Shown here piece by piece: positions 8,486 to 17,228 of a stretch of DNA of 32,495 nucleotides. The notes below the pieces were generated by a model that saw only the letters and a program-made list of their open reading frames with translations, was not told the DNA's origin and searched no databases. Each line of letters starts with the position of its first letter. Within the stretch, counting starts at the first letter, position 1. The position numbers and the translations under genes were made by a program. Source of the DNA: Candidatus Altimarinota bacterium (GTDB lineage Bacteria; Patescibacteriota; Gracilibacteria; UBA1369; 2-02-FULL-48-14); NCBI GenBank assembly GCA_015485665.1, contig WFTC01000022.1, forward strand, positions 1-32,495, read 5' to 3'.

Positions 8486-9646
8486 ATGAAACGTCAACAT
8501 CTTGCTTTCTTTACTTTCATTTCATTCGCACTTGGCTTAATCGGAGTGCTTATTGGAAGCTTTATAACATTTTATTTTGAAGGAGATTTGCTAAAAAAAG
8601 AAGAGAGCAATATTGTTCCTGTTTATGAGTCTCATGATTTTACCAAAGTTTGGGAAGATAGTGTGCCTGCTGTTGTTAGCATTGTCGCAATGAAAGAACT
8701 CAGTCAACGTTATCAAATGTTTTCTTCTGGACGTGCTTTGCCGGATGGCGATCAGCCTTCATCCCTTACGGAAGTAAGCAGTGGTACGGCTTTCATTATT
8801 TCTCCTGATGGATTGGCTTTAACAAATAAACATGTGGTTGCGGATACTGAAGCTGAATATGTAGTTATTTTAGATGATGGAACGGAACTTGAGGCTCAAG
8901 TTTTGGATCGTGATACCCTAAACGATATTGCAATACTTTTAATTACTGGAGATGACTCAAGAATAGGTGAGTTGCCTTACCTTAATTTTGCAGATTCTGA
9001 TGAAATTGAAATAGGGCAACCTGTACTTGCAATAGGGAACGCTTTGGGGGAGTATGCCAATACTGCAACCGCAGGCATTGTCTCTGCCCTTGGAAGGGAT
9101 ATTCTTGCTTCGGGTGCTTATGGTAGTGTGGAAAGCTTGGTTTCTTTGATTCAAACTGATGCGGCAATAAATCCCGGTAACAGTGGTGGCCCTTTACTTA
9201 ATCTGGAAGGAGAGGTGATAGGTATGAATACAGCAGTGGATGCCAGTGCTGCTGGTATTGGATTTGCAATTCCTTCAAATGATTTAAGTCTAGTTTTAGA
9301 TTCTTATTTTAAATATGGCAAAATTGTACGTCCTTTTCTAGGCGTGCGATATGTTATGTCCAATCCCGCTTTATCTCAGCGTTTTAATTTGGGGTATGAT
9401 TATGGTGCATTCATTATTGGAGATAGACAGGCTGATGTGCCTGCTGTTGTGGAAGGCAGTCCCGCTGAAAAAGCAGGTTTAAAGGCAAGAGATCTGATTT
9501 TAAGTGTGAATGGTCAAAAGCTTGATTTTGGTTTTACGCTTGGAAATGCTCTTGCATCCTACTCTGTAGGAGATGAGGTTCTATTGGAAATTTGGAGGGA
9601 TGGAGAAGTATTTGAAACCAGTGTTATCCTTGGTGAGCAAAGTTAG
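8486..9646 (+). CDS. Membrane-anchored HtrA/DegP-like serine protease with PDZ domain
   Basis: This is a 386-residue S1C protease acting outside the cytoplasmic membrane. A single N-terminal helix (about residues 7-30) anchors it. Counted from ATG 8486, the catalytic triad is His116 (TNKHVV), Asp147 (NDIAILL) and Ser233 (NPGNSGGP). A single PDZ domain follows from about residue 285 (FLGVRYV...GSPAEKAGLKARDLILSVNGQ). A GTG at 8480 is in frame, but ATG 8486 is preferred. A TAATAT box (8474-8479) lies 6 nt before the ATG, the same geometry as the clear leaderless promoters elsewhere in the window, though no good -35 accompanies it. Its stop shares TTAG (9643-9646) with the convergent gene. Confidence 0.95.
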   Translation: MKRQHLAFFTFISFALGLIGVLIGSFITFYFEGDLLKKEESNIVPVYESHDFTKVWEDSVPAVVSIVAMKELSQRYQMFSSGRALPDGDQPSSLTEVSSGTAFIISPDGLALTNKHVVADTEAEYVVILDDGTELEAQVLDRDTLNDIAILLITGDDSRIGELPYLNFADSDEIEIGQPVLAIGNALGEYANTATAGIVSALGRDILASGAYGSVESLVSLIQTDAAINPGNSGGPLLNLEGEVIGMNTAVDASAAGIGFAIPSNDLSLVLDSYFKYGKIVRPFLGVRYVMSNPALSQRFNLGYDYGAFIIGDRQADVPAVVEGSPAEKAGLKARDLILSVNGQKLDFGFTLGNALASYSVGDEVLLEIWRDGEVFETSVILGEQS

Positions 9647-11769
9647 TTCTTAGCTGTAATTCTTGCATAATATCTATTGATTGCTGTTACAAATTGTTTT
9701 AGATCAATTATGTTTGATCTTTTTATTATGGATGTAAAATGCATGTCATCGTCAATAAAATATGCCCCTTCACTAATGCGAATAACTTTGTCATTTAAAG
9801 ATGTAAAACTTTTATCTATATAAAATGGACCATTATACTCAAGAATATCTTCTTCTTTTAGCTCATATTTATTTATTGCGTTTTTTGCCTCTTTCCATGC
9901 TTTTGCTATTAAAATAATTTCCGAGAAGAGTTTTAATTGTTCTTTTAAGCTTGCAGGTTGCATTTGTTTTGAGAAAAGATTTTTTAATTCTTCATCTTTA
10001 GTTTTAAGCTCTATTCCCCATAAGTCGTTAACTTTTTTAATTTCTATTTTGATTTCATCGTTTTCATACTTTAATTCTTTATTATCAATATTAACTTCTA
10101 CATCTAAATCTGTGTTTTTTAATCTATCTGTTTCAGATATGAAGATTTGTTTATCATGGACATTTCTGAAATAAGCTTCGTTAAGTGCGCGTGTAATTGA
10201 TTCACCGTTTACATAATCTTCGGCTTTAAATTTAGTGTTACGTGTTTTCCAATTAATGGATGGATTAAATCCATAATCATTATGAAACACGATTTGTCCG
10301 TAAGGTGCCAATGTATATGGTTTATTTTTAAATGCTTTTTCAGGTCTTTTTTCAAATACATTCTCTTCAACAAATATTATTTCTTCCAAAAGACAACGGC
10401 CTATTTCCAGTGCTTCTTCTTGAGAAGAAAATTTAAGTTGTACATCATCTCTTAATAAAGACTGAAAATTTTCCGGCATTCTAAGTGTCCATTGCTCATT
10501 ATTTTTCTCAAGTAGAATAGCCTCTTTTGTTCCTGCAGTTTTTAACTTCAGTTTATTGTCATACAATTCAATATTTAATCCGAGCCTTAGTTGTGCATTG
10601 CTTATTAAAGCTTTTTGTAATTGATCTTTTATATTTATTTCATCTGCACTTTCATCATCAAGAGTAATAGGCCCTTTATCAATTTTTGGTTCGGTAGAGC
10701 TTTCTATATTTTTACTCTCTGGCTCTTCTGTAGGAGTCACATCAGGAGTTGCATCAGGCGTCACATCAGAAGTTGCATCAGAAGTTGCATCAGGAGTCAC
10801 ATCAGGAGTTGCATCAGGAGTCACATCAGGATTCACATCAGGATTCACATCAGGAGTTGCATCAGGAGTCACATCAGGATTCACATCAGGAGTTGCATCA
10901 GGAGTTGCATCAGAAGTTGCATCAGGAGTCAAATCAGGATTCACATCAGGATTCACATCAGGAGTTGCATCAGGAGTCACATCAAGAGTTACATCAGAAG
11001 TAACATCAGGAGTTGCATCAGGAGTCAAATCAGGATTCACATCAGGATTCACATCAGGATTCACATCAGGAGTTGCATCAGGAGTTGCATCAGGAGTCAC
11101 ATCAAGAGTTACATCAGAAGTAACATCAGGAGTTGCATCAGAAGTCACATCCAAATTGATTTGAGATGTTTTTCCGGGTGTTACGATTACATCAGGAGTA
11201 TTGGATGGTGGCTCTGGCTTTGGGGAATGATGGTCATGATGCTCAAGTTTTTTATCATCATGATCTGTTTCATTTTTTTCTCTGTTATCATCTTCTTTTT
11301 CCATGTGACTTTCATTATCAGTATGATTCACATGTCTTCTTAAGGAAATGCGTAATCCTTGTACCATATCTCTGAGATATCTTAGGTCATTACGCATCTT
11401 TTCTTTTCGGTCTTTTTTGATTTCTACATCTTCTATATCTTTTTCACTATCGGTAAGTTTGTTAATTCTATCTTTGATTTCATCAAATTCAGCCGATTTT
11501 TCGTATTCCAAAGATTCTTGCTCAAGTTGCTGCATCAGCATTTCAGCTTCTGCAAGACGTACATAAATCCTTTTTGCAAGTGAAGCGTTTTGTAGCTCAA
11601 CTGTTTCTATAATTTTTTCACGTTCCTCTTTAAAATGCTTGCGTGCTTTTTTACGCTCCAATTTGCGTTGTATGCGATTTATTTTTCTCTCTCTCGCTGT
11701 ATAATGCTCTCTGTGTGTTTTGTTGTCATCTCCACCTGGAGATGTTTCGTGGTGGCCTGAATTATACAT
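9643..11769 (-). CDS. Hypothetical cytosolic protein with 35 tetrapeptide repeats and coiled coil
   Basis: I do not recognise this 708-residue protein. There is no signal peptide or membrane helix. Residues about 20-150 are highly charged and helical (likely coiled coil), followed by a His/Asp-rich linker. Then come 35 back-to-back tetrapeptides of the form [T/N]-[P/S/L]-D-[V/A/L] (140 residues), and a mixed alpha/beta C-terminal half of about 330 residues that looks folded and has no motif I can name. The repeat block probably makes an extended acidic linker whose length can change by slippage without breaking the frame. The gene lies downstream of the two tRNA genes, with its own good promoter (11790-11818). 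Its end overlaps the HtrA stop. Confidence 0.85.
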   Translation of the reverse strand: MYNSGHHETSPGGDDNKTHREHYTARERKINRIQRKLERKKARKHFKEEREKIIETVELQNASLAKRIYVRLAEAEMLMQQLEQESLEYEKSAEFDEIKDRINKLTDSEKDIEDVEIKKDRKEKMRNDLRYLRDMVQGLRISLRRHVNHTDNESHMEKEDDNREKNETDHDDKKLEHHDHHSPKPEPPSNTPDVIVTPGKTSQINLDVTSDATPDVTSDVTLDVTPDATPDATPDVNPDVNPDVNPDLTPDATPDVTSDVTLDVTPDATPDVNPDVNPDLTPDATSDATPDATPDVNPDVTPDATPDVNPDVNPDVTPDATPDVTPDATSDATSDVTPDATPDVTPTEEPESKNIESSTEPKIDKGPITLDDESADEINIKDQLQKALISNAQLRLGLNIELYDNKLKLKTAGTKEAILLEKNNEQWTLRMPENFQSLLRDDVQLKFSSQEEALEIGRCLLEEIIFVEENVFEKRPEKAFKNKPYTLAPYGQIVFHNDYGFNPSINWKTRNTKFKAEDYVNGESITRALNEAYFRNVHDKQIFISETDRLKNTDLDVEVNIDNKELKYENDEIKIEIKKVNDLWGIELKTKDEELKNLFSKQMQPASLKEQLKLFSEIILIAKAWKEAKNAINKYELKEEDILEYNGPFYIDKSFTSLNDKVIRISEGAYFIDDDMHFTSIIKRSNIIDLKQFVTAINRYYARITAKN
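10738..11157 (-). repeat. Coding minisatellite, 35 x 12 bp
   Basis: A run of exactly 420 bp is in register with a 12-bp unit (plus-strand consensus close to CACATCAGGAGT or TGCATCAGGAGT). Each unit encodes one tetrapeptide such as TPDV, TPDA, NPDV or TSDV. A higher-order duplication of about 120 bp (ten units) can be seen: the TSDV-TLDV-TPDA block at about 10985-11020 recurs at about 11105-11140. Because 12 is a multiple of three, gain or loss of units keeps the reading frame. Confidence 0.95.
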
Positions 11770-11789
11770 TTTTTTTGTTAAATCCCTAT

Positions 11790-11818
11790 ATTATATAGAG
11801 GATTTTATTTTTCCACAA
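11790..11818 (-). promoter_or_regulatory. Promoter of the tetrapeptide-repeat gene
   Basis: Read on the minus strand, TTGTGG (11813-11818), a 17-nt spacer and a perfect TATAAT (11790-11795) precede the ATG at 11769 by 20 nt. The predicted leader is only about 13 nt and A-rich, without a usable Shine-Dalgarno sequence. Confidence 0.55.
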
Positions 11819-11833
11819 GTAAAAATCTTATTC

Positions 11834-11910
11834 TGGTGGGCGCAATAGGAGTCGAACCTATGACCTTCTGGGTGTAAACCAGACGCTCTAACCAACTGAG
11901 CTATGCGCCC
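11834..11910 (-). tRNA. tRNA-Val (anticodon TAC)
   Basis: The 77-nt gene folds as a full cloverleaf. The acceptor stem GGGCGCA pairs with TGCGCCC, the D arm is GCTC..GAGC, and the anticodon stem TCTGG/CCAGA encloses loop TTTACAC with anticodon TAC. The T arm contains GGTTCGACTCC. CCA is encoded (11834-11836). It lies 35 bp after tRNA-Leu on the same strand and is probably cotranscribed with it. Confidence 0.95.
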
Positions 11911-11945
11911 TGATTTTAAATAAATATTTTTTATTTGATGCAGAA

Positions 11946-12035
11946 TGGTGAGCAAGAGAGGACTTGAACCTCCACGAGCGATATATGCTCACTAGCCCCT
12001 CAAGCTAGCGCGTCTACCAATTCCGCCACTTGCCC
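11946..12035 (-). tRNA. tRNA-Leu (anticodon GAG)
   Basis: This is a 90-nt class II tRNA with a long variable arm. The acceptor GGGCAAG pairs with CTTGCTC (one G-U). The anticodon stem CTAGC/GCTAG encloses TTGAGGG, giving anticodon GAG, and the T arm has GGTTCAAGTCC. CCA is encoded (11946-11948). It is the first of two tRNAs read from the promoter at 12072-12099. Confidence 0.95.
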
Positions 12036-12071
12036 TGATTAACTTTTCAAAATAATTTAAGTCGCCAATGT

Positions 12072-12099
12072 ATTCTATCTTATATAAAAAAAATGACAA
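12072..12099 (-). promoter_or_regulatory. Promoter of the tRNA-Leu/tRNA-Val unit
   Basis: On the minus strand, TTGTCA (12094-12099), a 16-nt spacer and TAGAAT (12072-12077) lie about 37 nt before the first base of tRNA-Leu. The predicted start is near 12065, leaving a short 5' leader for tRNA processing. Confidence 0.5.
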
Positions 12100-12120
12100 G
12101 TCTAATTGATTTATCTTTTT

Positions 12121-13203
12121 CTACATTATATCAAATTTGGCAAGTGTGTATTTATCACGTCCAACTCTGATGAAATCGGGTTTGTTTTTTAAATTCAGAT
12201 ATATTGTAATTGTTTTGACTTGTCTTTGCTTTAATACTTCTTTGCTTATTTCTTCACGAGTTCTGGCTACGCCATCTTTGAGTATATCTTTTATAATGTC
12301 CGCGACTGTTCCGGTTTTATAGCCCCATTTTTTTAGTGCATAAAGACCTCTACCTATTAGAACAAAATCTTCATTACGTATCAGTTCGTTATGTACAGCT
12401 TGTAGATTAACTCTTTTTGCATCAAAGTTAGCGTCTCTAATTTTAGAAGCTATTTTTGTGAAATGTAGAGGTTTTTTTTCTCCTTGCAATATATATAAGA
12501 TTTTATCCCTCAATGTGCGTGGATGAATATGTCGCCATGAATATAGACCAATGCCATCTTCCGTAAATTTGCATTCCTTATTGATATCAAGAATATTTCT
12601 TAACGTTGATGTGGATAAGTTCATCTTTAAATTCTTGTTCAATACTTTTTTTATCTCATCGGCAGACATAACATGCTTGTTTGCTTGCAGTATTGCAATT
12701 GCAGAGTCAGACACTTTATTCACGAGATCAGATTTTATATCTTTGAGTCGCCAATAAGGATGGTATTTCAGAGTATTTGACTCAAAGCTTATATTTTGAT
12801 CCAATATAAGTGCCAAATGCAGGTCATGTAATTCTTCTTTTGTTATATTCGGTAAAATTTTCATCAAACGCCCTTTGAAATACCTGTCTTTTGCCAATCC
12901 ACCTTCTTTTTCCAGCAAAGCTTTTACAAATTCAGTTAGAATTTTTATATTTGTATTTTGCGCACTTCTCTTTAATTTATGAAGTGCGTTTTTTTCGATT
13001 TGACGCACCCTCTCTCTCGTTACCCCTAGATTTTTACCAATTTCTTCCAGTGTTTGCCGTTTTTGCCTTTGAAGAGAAAATCGGCTTTCAATTATGTACT
13101 TTTCTTTTTCAGAAAGTACAATTAGCAAACTTTTTATAAGTTTATTGAGTTTTACTTGCTGTGGACTCAGCTGATTATTTACCGTGAAATTGGCATGTAA
13201 CAT
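12121..13203 (-). CDS. Sigma-70 region 4 protein with tandem HARE-like winged helices
   Basis: This is a 360-residue DNA-binding protein. Residues about 28-80 match sigma-70 region 4 (LSEKEKYIIESRF...TLEEIGKNLGVTRERVRQIEKNALHKLKR), the part that reads -35 boxes. There is no region 2 or 3, so it cannot melt a promoter as a normal sigma factor does. The rest holds winged-helix units: one at about 165-225, a clear HARE-HTH at about 230-290 (LRDKILYILQGEKKPLHFTKIA...GRGLYAL) and another at about 295-355 (DIIKDILKDGVARTREEIS...DKYTL). HARE-HTH also forms the RNA polymerase delta subunit. It probably modulates RNA polymerase. The 141 bp upstream hold TTGACA-like inverted repeats and a weak promoter (CTGACT/TAAAAT). 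Confidence 0.85.
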   Translation of the reverse strand: MLHANFTVNNQLSPQQVKLNKLIKSLLIVLSEKEKYIIESRFSLQRQKRQTLEEIGKNLGVTRERVRQIEKNALHKLKRSAQNTNIKILTEFVKALLEKEGGLAKDRYFKGRLMKILPNITKEELHDLHLALILDQNISFESNTLKYHPYWRLKDIKSDLVNKVSDSAIAILQANKHVMSADEIKKVLNKNLKMNLSTSTLRNILDINKECKFTEDGIGLYSWRHIHPRTLRDKILYILQGEKKPLHFTKIASKIRDANFDAKRVNLQAVHNELIRNEDFVLIGRGLYALKKWGYKTGTVADIIKDILKDGVARTREEISKEVLKQRQVKTITIYLNLKNKPDFIRVGRDKYTLAKFDIM

Positions 13204-13282
13204 TTTTCTTTCAGTTAATGGCTGAGCTCTTTTTCATTTTAGCCTTATAATTACGGAAGTCAGATTAATCATTATTTATTGC

Positions 13283-13330
13283 TTTTGACAAGCGCTTATG
13301 GGGTATTTACTGTTGTCAAAATTGTTGACA
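13283..13330. repeat. TTGACA-type inverted repeats upstream of the sigma-4/HARE gene
   Basis: TTTTGACAA (13283-13291) is repeated inverted as TTGTCAAAA (13313-13321). The second copy overlaps a perfect hairpin-like repeat, TGTCAA-AATTG-TTGACA (13314-13330). They could be operator half-sites or stacked -35 elements. No T-run follows, so this is not an intrinsic terminator for cysS. Confidence 0.5.
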
Positions 13331-13344
13331 GAACTATTTTCACC

Positions 13345-14655
13345 TTAAAGTTTTGGCTTTACCATAGTGCCGTTTACTGAGTCTTCCAATTCAATTCCTC
13401 TCTTCATAAGTTGATTACGGATTTCATCTGAACGTTTCCAATTTTTTTGAATCCTTGACCTTTCACGCTCTTTTACTAAAGAGAGATCCTCTCTGCTTGG
13501 TTTAAAATCCACAGGGAAAATATTGAAAATTTCATTTAGGGCATTTAGAGTTCCACGAACTTTTATAGGTGAAGATTTCATCCATTCAAAAAGTAAGTAT
13601 AAAGCACCTGGCACATCAAAATCTTGAGACATTTTTTTTGATATGCTTTTGATTAAATCTTCATCTCTTCCATCATTTTTATTTCGCAAATAGAAATCAT
13701 CCATATGTCTGAGTGTTTTCCTTGCTTGATCCAATGAATTTTCATTGAATTCAATGGGGGAGCGGTAGTGGCTGCTCATTAAAAAAAAGCGGACTACTCT
13801 TGGATGATATTTCTTAAAAATTTCTTCAAGGGTAAAGAAATTTTTAAGTGATTTGCTCATTTTTTCTTTATTGACTGTTATGTATCCGTTGTGCATCCAA
13901 TAATCAACATGAGCTTTTCCGGAAACTCCTTCACTTTGAGCTATTTCACATTCATGGTGGGGGAATTTTAAATCAAGTCCACCTCCGTGTATGTCAAAAG
14001 ATTCGCCTAAAAGTGTACGACTCATGGCGCTACATTCAATATGCCATCCTGGACGACCTTCTCCCCAAGGACTTGACCAAGAAGGCTCACCTTCTTTTTT
14101 AAATTTCCAAAGTGCAAAATCTTGATGATTTCTTTTATCTTTTCGTTCTTCTATCCTGACCCCAGAATTGAGTTCTTCCATTTTTTGGTGAGAAAGTTTT
14201 CCATAATTTTCAAAACTTGTAATGTCGTAATACACTCCATCCTTCAAAGTGTATGTATGACCTTTTTTTTCAAGCTCTCTTATTAAATCAATCATTTCTT
14301 GAATGTACTTTGTTGCATGAGGATTATGAGTTGGTGGCAATATTCCCAATTTTAAATAGTCTCTTTCATAGAGATCTATTATCTTTTTACTTAAATCTTT
14401 TACAGAAATTCCTTCTTCCTTTGCTCGTCTTATCATTTTATCGTCTATGTCAGTATAGTTGAATACGTATTTTACTTCATAGCCCATGAATATAAAAAAC
14501 CGGCGAATTATGTCGAAAGCAATTGCACTGCGACCGTGCCCTAAATGACCACGCTCATATACGGTAGGACCGCAAACATAAATCCCAATCTTTTCACCTT
14601 TTTTCTTTTTGAAGTGTATTTTTCTTCCTCTCAAGCTGTCGTAAATCTTTATCAT
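13345..14655 (-). CDS. cysS: Cysteinyl-tRNA synthetase
   Basis: This enzyme charges tRNA-Cys with cysteine. The product is 436 residues, shorter than the about 460 of E. coli. Class I motifs are present: HLGH (37-40) for HIGH and KMSKS (265-269). The zinc site is intact, with Cys28 in YVCGPTVY, Cys208 in HIECSAMS, and the HHE block near residue 233. The C-terminal anticodon-binding part is short but ends with the usual RSDEIRNQL...GIELEDS segment. The start overlaps the yggT stop as ATGA (14652-14655), so the two are translationally coupled. There is no room for a T-box leader. Confidence 0.97.
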   Translation of the reverse strand: MIKIYDSLRGRKIHFKKKKGEKIGIYVCGPTVYERGHLGHGRSAIAFDIIRRFFIFMGYEVKYVFNYTDIDDKMIRRAKEEGISVKDLSKKIIDLYERDYLKLGILPPTHNPHATKYIQEMIDLIRELEKKGHTYTLKDGVYYDITSFENYGKLSHQKMEELNSGVRIEERKDKRNHQDFALWKFKKEGEPSWSSPWGEGRPGWHIECSAMSRTLLGESFDIHGGGLDLKFPHHECEIAQSEGVSGKAHVDYWMHNGYITVNKEKMSKSLKNFFTLEEIFKKYHPRVVRFFLMSSHYRSPIEFNENSLDQARKTLRHMDDFYLRNKNDGRDEDLIKSISKKMSQDFDVPGALYLLFEWMKSSPIKVRGTLNALNEIFNIFPVDFKPSREDLSLVKERERSRIQKNWKRSDEIRNQLMKRGIELEDSVNGTMVKPKL

Positions 14656-14903
14656 ATCATGCCGTTGATTAAATTTCTTATTAATTCAAATAGGAGAATG
14701 GCAATAAGTGGAGATAAATCCAGCATTCCCATATCGGGTAAAGCACGGCGAATGGGCTTTAAAATAGGATCGGTGGATTCCATAACAAATCGGCTAACTT
14801 TCCCATGTGATGTTGGACGAATCCATGAAAATATTACACGGATTATCATCAAGAAGTACAAGAGATCCAACAATATATTTAAACTTAGCTGGAGAAAAGA
14901 CAT
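14652..14903 (-). CDS. YggT family membrane protein
   Basis: This is an 83-residue protein with two hydrophobic helices (about residues 5-28 and 60-80). Between them is the family signature IRVIFSWIRP...SRFVMESTDPILKPIRRALPDMGMLDLSPLIAILLFEL. YggT proteins are linked to cell division or osmotic shock in some bacteria and to thylakoid biogenesis in plastids; the molecular role is not settled. It lies between the surface-protein gene (27-bp gap) and cysS (4-bp overlap). No Shine-Dalgarno sequence is seen. Confidence 0.9.
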   Translation of the reverse strand: MSFLQLSLNILLDLLYFLMIIRVIFSWIRPTSHGKVSRFVMESTDPILKPIRRALPDMGMLDLSPLIAILLFELIRNLINGMI

Positions 14904-14930
14904 ATGAGAGTAAAATTCTTTCTGAGTTTA

Positions 14931-17183
14931 TCACTTGCGGCGGCGGCGCGTAAAGGCGGCTGCACTTATAGCGCTTAAAGTAATCAATAAACCTGTTCCT
15001 GCACCTGTTTGAGGTGTTTCCGGTGGTAAATTTTGGAATTTTGGTGCTGCATCCGGGTATGGTACATATTCTGAATTTTCAGGTGGTGGAGAAGTAACCG
15101 ATGTTTTTTTGGATAGTGGCATTGCCGCTATGGATTTGCTTGGAGGGCTTTCATTTCCTTCAATATCTATTGCTGATACAGCAAAATAGTAAGTTTCTCC
15201 ACCTGTTAAATTACTTATTCTCCAGCTGTTTGAGCTGTCTAAGGTTTCAGATGTTGCAAATAGTGATTCAGGAGTAGGTCCATAGTAAATTTTATAATTT
15301 ACAATAATTAGATCACTTTCCGGCACTTCCCAGCTGAGTAGCACGGACTCTTCATCTCCCATTGCTGTAAGCCCTTTCACTTCTCCCACATTTATTTCAA
15401 TGCTTTCTTCAATGTTTTGGGCTTCTTCAGTTGAAACTTCTTCAGTTGAAACTTCTTCATTTTGAGATTCCGCTTTTAAGATTAGTTGATCACGGTATTG
15501 CACGTCATTACCAAGAGGGTCAGTGAGAAGCACATCCAAGGAATAGTTACCTGCTTCTTCAGGCATGATTATACTGCCGACATACTTACCTGAAGTTTCA
15601 CTTTCCTCTAAAGTATAAATTTCATCTTCAAAAATCAAGCTTACATCATCTAAGCCACCTTCTGAAAGTACAGTAATTTCAACTTCACTTCCAATAGCTG
15701 CAATTTCAGCCGGATTAGCTTCAATACTCATAAGTTCCGGTGGTGTAGAATCAATTACAACACTCTCAGTTGCGGAGGTTTCTATTACTTGCAGAATATT
15801 TTCTTTTCCAGATTCATCTTCTTCAGTTTCCACAATTTCAACATAAATTTCATACTTTCCATCTTCAAGGTTTGAGATGCTGTATGAAAAACTTTCATCA
15901 AATTCAACTTCAGTGCGTCCAGCTTCCTCTTCATTAAGATAAATAATCACGCTATATCCGTATTGAGCGCCACCCTGAACTTCTATTGAGTTATTTGAAT
16001 AAGAGCCAGATGCTGGACTTATAAGTGTAAAATCACCCTCTCTATCAAAGTCATTTTCTACAAAATCACTGCCGTAATCAGGAGAGCTGGATCCTCCTTC
16101 AGTTAGCACTTCAACTTCAAATACGCCTTCAATACTGTATTTTTCAGTATCATTTACATTAATGGTTTGAATTCCCGGAGTTACAAACTTAAGTGCCAAA
16201 CTGAACGTATGACTCCCTCCATCTTCCGCCAAGAAGCTGTAATCATTGGGTAGGGTTGCACTTCCATCACTTGATGAGAAACGAATTGTGCCAGTATAGT
16301 CTTTGACTATGTTTTCATCTTTATCAAGGGCGCTTACTATAACATCAACATAGTCACCAACTTCCAAAGTTGTATCTGCTTGCCCCCCAAGTGATATATC
16401 AAAATGATCCAAAGGCCCTGAATCTGAAGAAAGTAAAATTGTATTATTTGAAGCTGTATTACTTTTCCTTCCAATTATGGAAATTTGAGGTTTTGCACGC
16501 AGTTTCTTTTGACTTTCAATATCCACTACAGTGAAGTTTACAGTGGAATTTTCTTCTTTTTCAGGTATAAGTGCATAAAATTTCATTTCTCCATTTTCAT
16601 CCGTCATGAAATCCTGAGAATAAACATTTACACTCGGATCGCTTGGAATCACTTGTACCATCCGTCCCGCCAAAGGGTTAAACAATTCATCTTTCAGTGC
16701 AACTTTCATTTCAAGATTTTCTCCTCCTTGTAGTACATTTTTATTTATTGAAAGTGTCGATTTACTCTCTGAGAGCTCCATCGGATAGACGCTAAAACTT
16801 TCTTTTGAGGAAAAGCTTGCAGATTCATCTTTTGGACGAACGGAAACATAGTATTCTCCGGACTTTTGAAGATAGGTGCTGTCAATTGTTAAAGTGGCGC
16901 GACCTTCTTTGTTGCTTGAGCTTTGGAAAGTAAATGTTTTGCCTGATGGGTCTTCAATTAACACTTCCAATTCGGAAAGAGGCTCCGTCTCAATTTCTAC
17001 TCTACCGGATGAGCCTGCGATTGTATTTTCAGCCAGTAAAATACTTGCTTTATAGCTTGTTTCAGATTTTATGTTTATTCCTGTATATTGACTTAATAGC
17101 GCCAATGCCATCAAAGATATCAGCAGAGGCTGAATCAGCTTTGCAAGTTTTAAAGAAGAAATCTTTACCATTTTCTTAGTCAT
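14931..17183 (-). CDS. Large surface protein with Ig/fibronectin-type repeats and LPXTG-like anchor
   Basis: This is a 750-residue exported protein. The N-terminus has a basic stretch followed by a hydrophobic helix (about 18-33). Several beta-sandwich-like segments follow, including bacterial-Ig/filamin-like repeats (for example VSALDKDENIVKDYTGTIRFSSSDG), a Thr/Glu-rich linker, and a fibronectin type III domain (about 610-690: GLTAMGDEESVLLSWEVP...GGETYYFAVSAIDIEGNESPPS). The C-terminus has a sorting signal: PQTGAG, a hydrophobic run (LLITLSAISAAAF) and RRRRK. The motif is TPQTG rather than LPxTG. It is probably anchored to the envelope and may bind other cells or surfaces. No sortase gene is in the window. 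It is divergent from the PKD-7TM gene. Confidence 0.85.
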   Translation of the reverse strand: MTKKMVKISSLKLAKLIQPLLISLMALALLSQYTGINIKSETSYKASILLAENTIAGSSGRVEIETEPLSELEVLIEDPSGKTFTFQSSSNKEGRATLTIDSTYLQKSGEYYVSVRPKDESASFSSKESFSVYPMELSESKSTLSINKNVLQGGENLEMKVALKDELFNPLAGRMVQVIPSDPSVNVYSQDFMTDENGEMKFYALIPEKEENSTVNFTVVDIESQKKLRAKPQISIIGRKSNTASNNTILLSSDSGPLDHFDISLGGQADTTLEVGDYVDVIVSALDKDENIVKDYTGTIRFSSSDGSATLPNDYSFLAEDGGSHTFSLALKFVTPGIQTINVNDTEKYSIEGVFEVEVLTEGGSSSPDYGSDFVENDFDREGDFTLISPASGSYSNNSIEVQGGAQYGYSVIIYLNEEEAGRTEVEFDESFSYSISNLEDGKYEIYVEIVETEEDESGKENILQVIETSATESVVIDSTPPELMSIEANPAEIAAIGSEVEITVLSEGGLDDVSLIFEDEIYTLEESETSGKYVGSIIMPEEAGNYSLDVLLTDPLGNDVQYRDQLILKAESQNEEVSTEEVSTEEAQNIEESIEINVGEVKGLTAMGDEESVLLSWEVPESDLIIVNYKIYYGPTPESLFATSETLDSSNSWRISNLTGGETYYFAVSAIDIEGNESPPSKSIAAMPLSKKTSVTSPPPENSEYVPYPDAAPKFQNLPPETPQTGAGTGLLITLSAISAAAFTRRRRK
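15426..15455 (-). repeat. Two 15-bp tandem repeats in the surface-protein gene
   Basis: TTCAGTTGAAACTTC occurs twice head to tail and encodes the doubled pentapeptide EVSTE in the linker before the fibronectin type III domain. It keeps the frame. Confidence 0.8.
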
Positions 17184-17228
17184 TAATTCAAAATTTTTTT
17201 AGCGCAGAACGTCTTTACTATTCATACC

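Noticed and set aside
10738-11157. Repeat array as a possible CRISPR
   Set aside because: Units are 12 bp, contiguous, in coding register, with no unique spacers and no cas genes.
10621-11343. Long open frame on the plus strand rich in HIRSCIRS-like repeats
   Set aside because: It lies opposite the 12-bp repeat array of the minus-strand gene. A 12-bp period keeps all frames open, and the product is low-complexity. It is a shadow.
11834-12035. tRNA genes as an integration site for a mobile element
   Set aside because: No integrase, no direct repeat of the tRNA 3' end was noticed nearby, and both sides carry ordinary chromosomal genes.
14652-14655. T-box leader for cysS
   Set aside because: cysS overlaps yggT by 4 bp; there is no untranslated leader.
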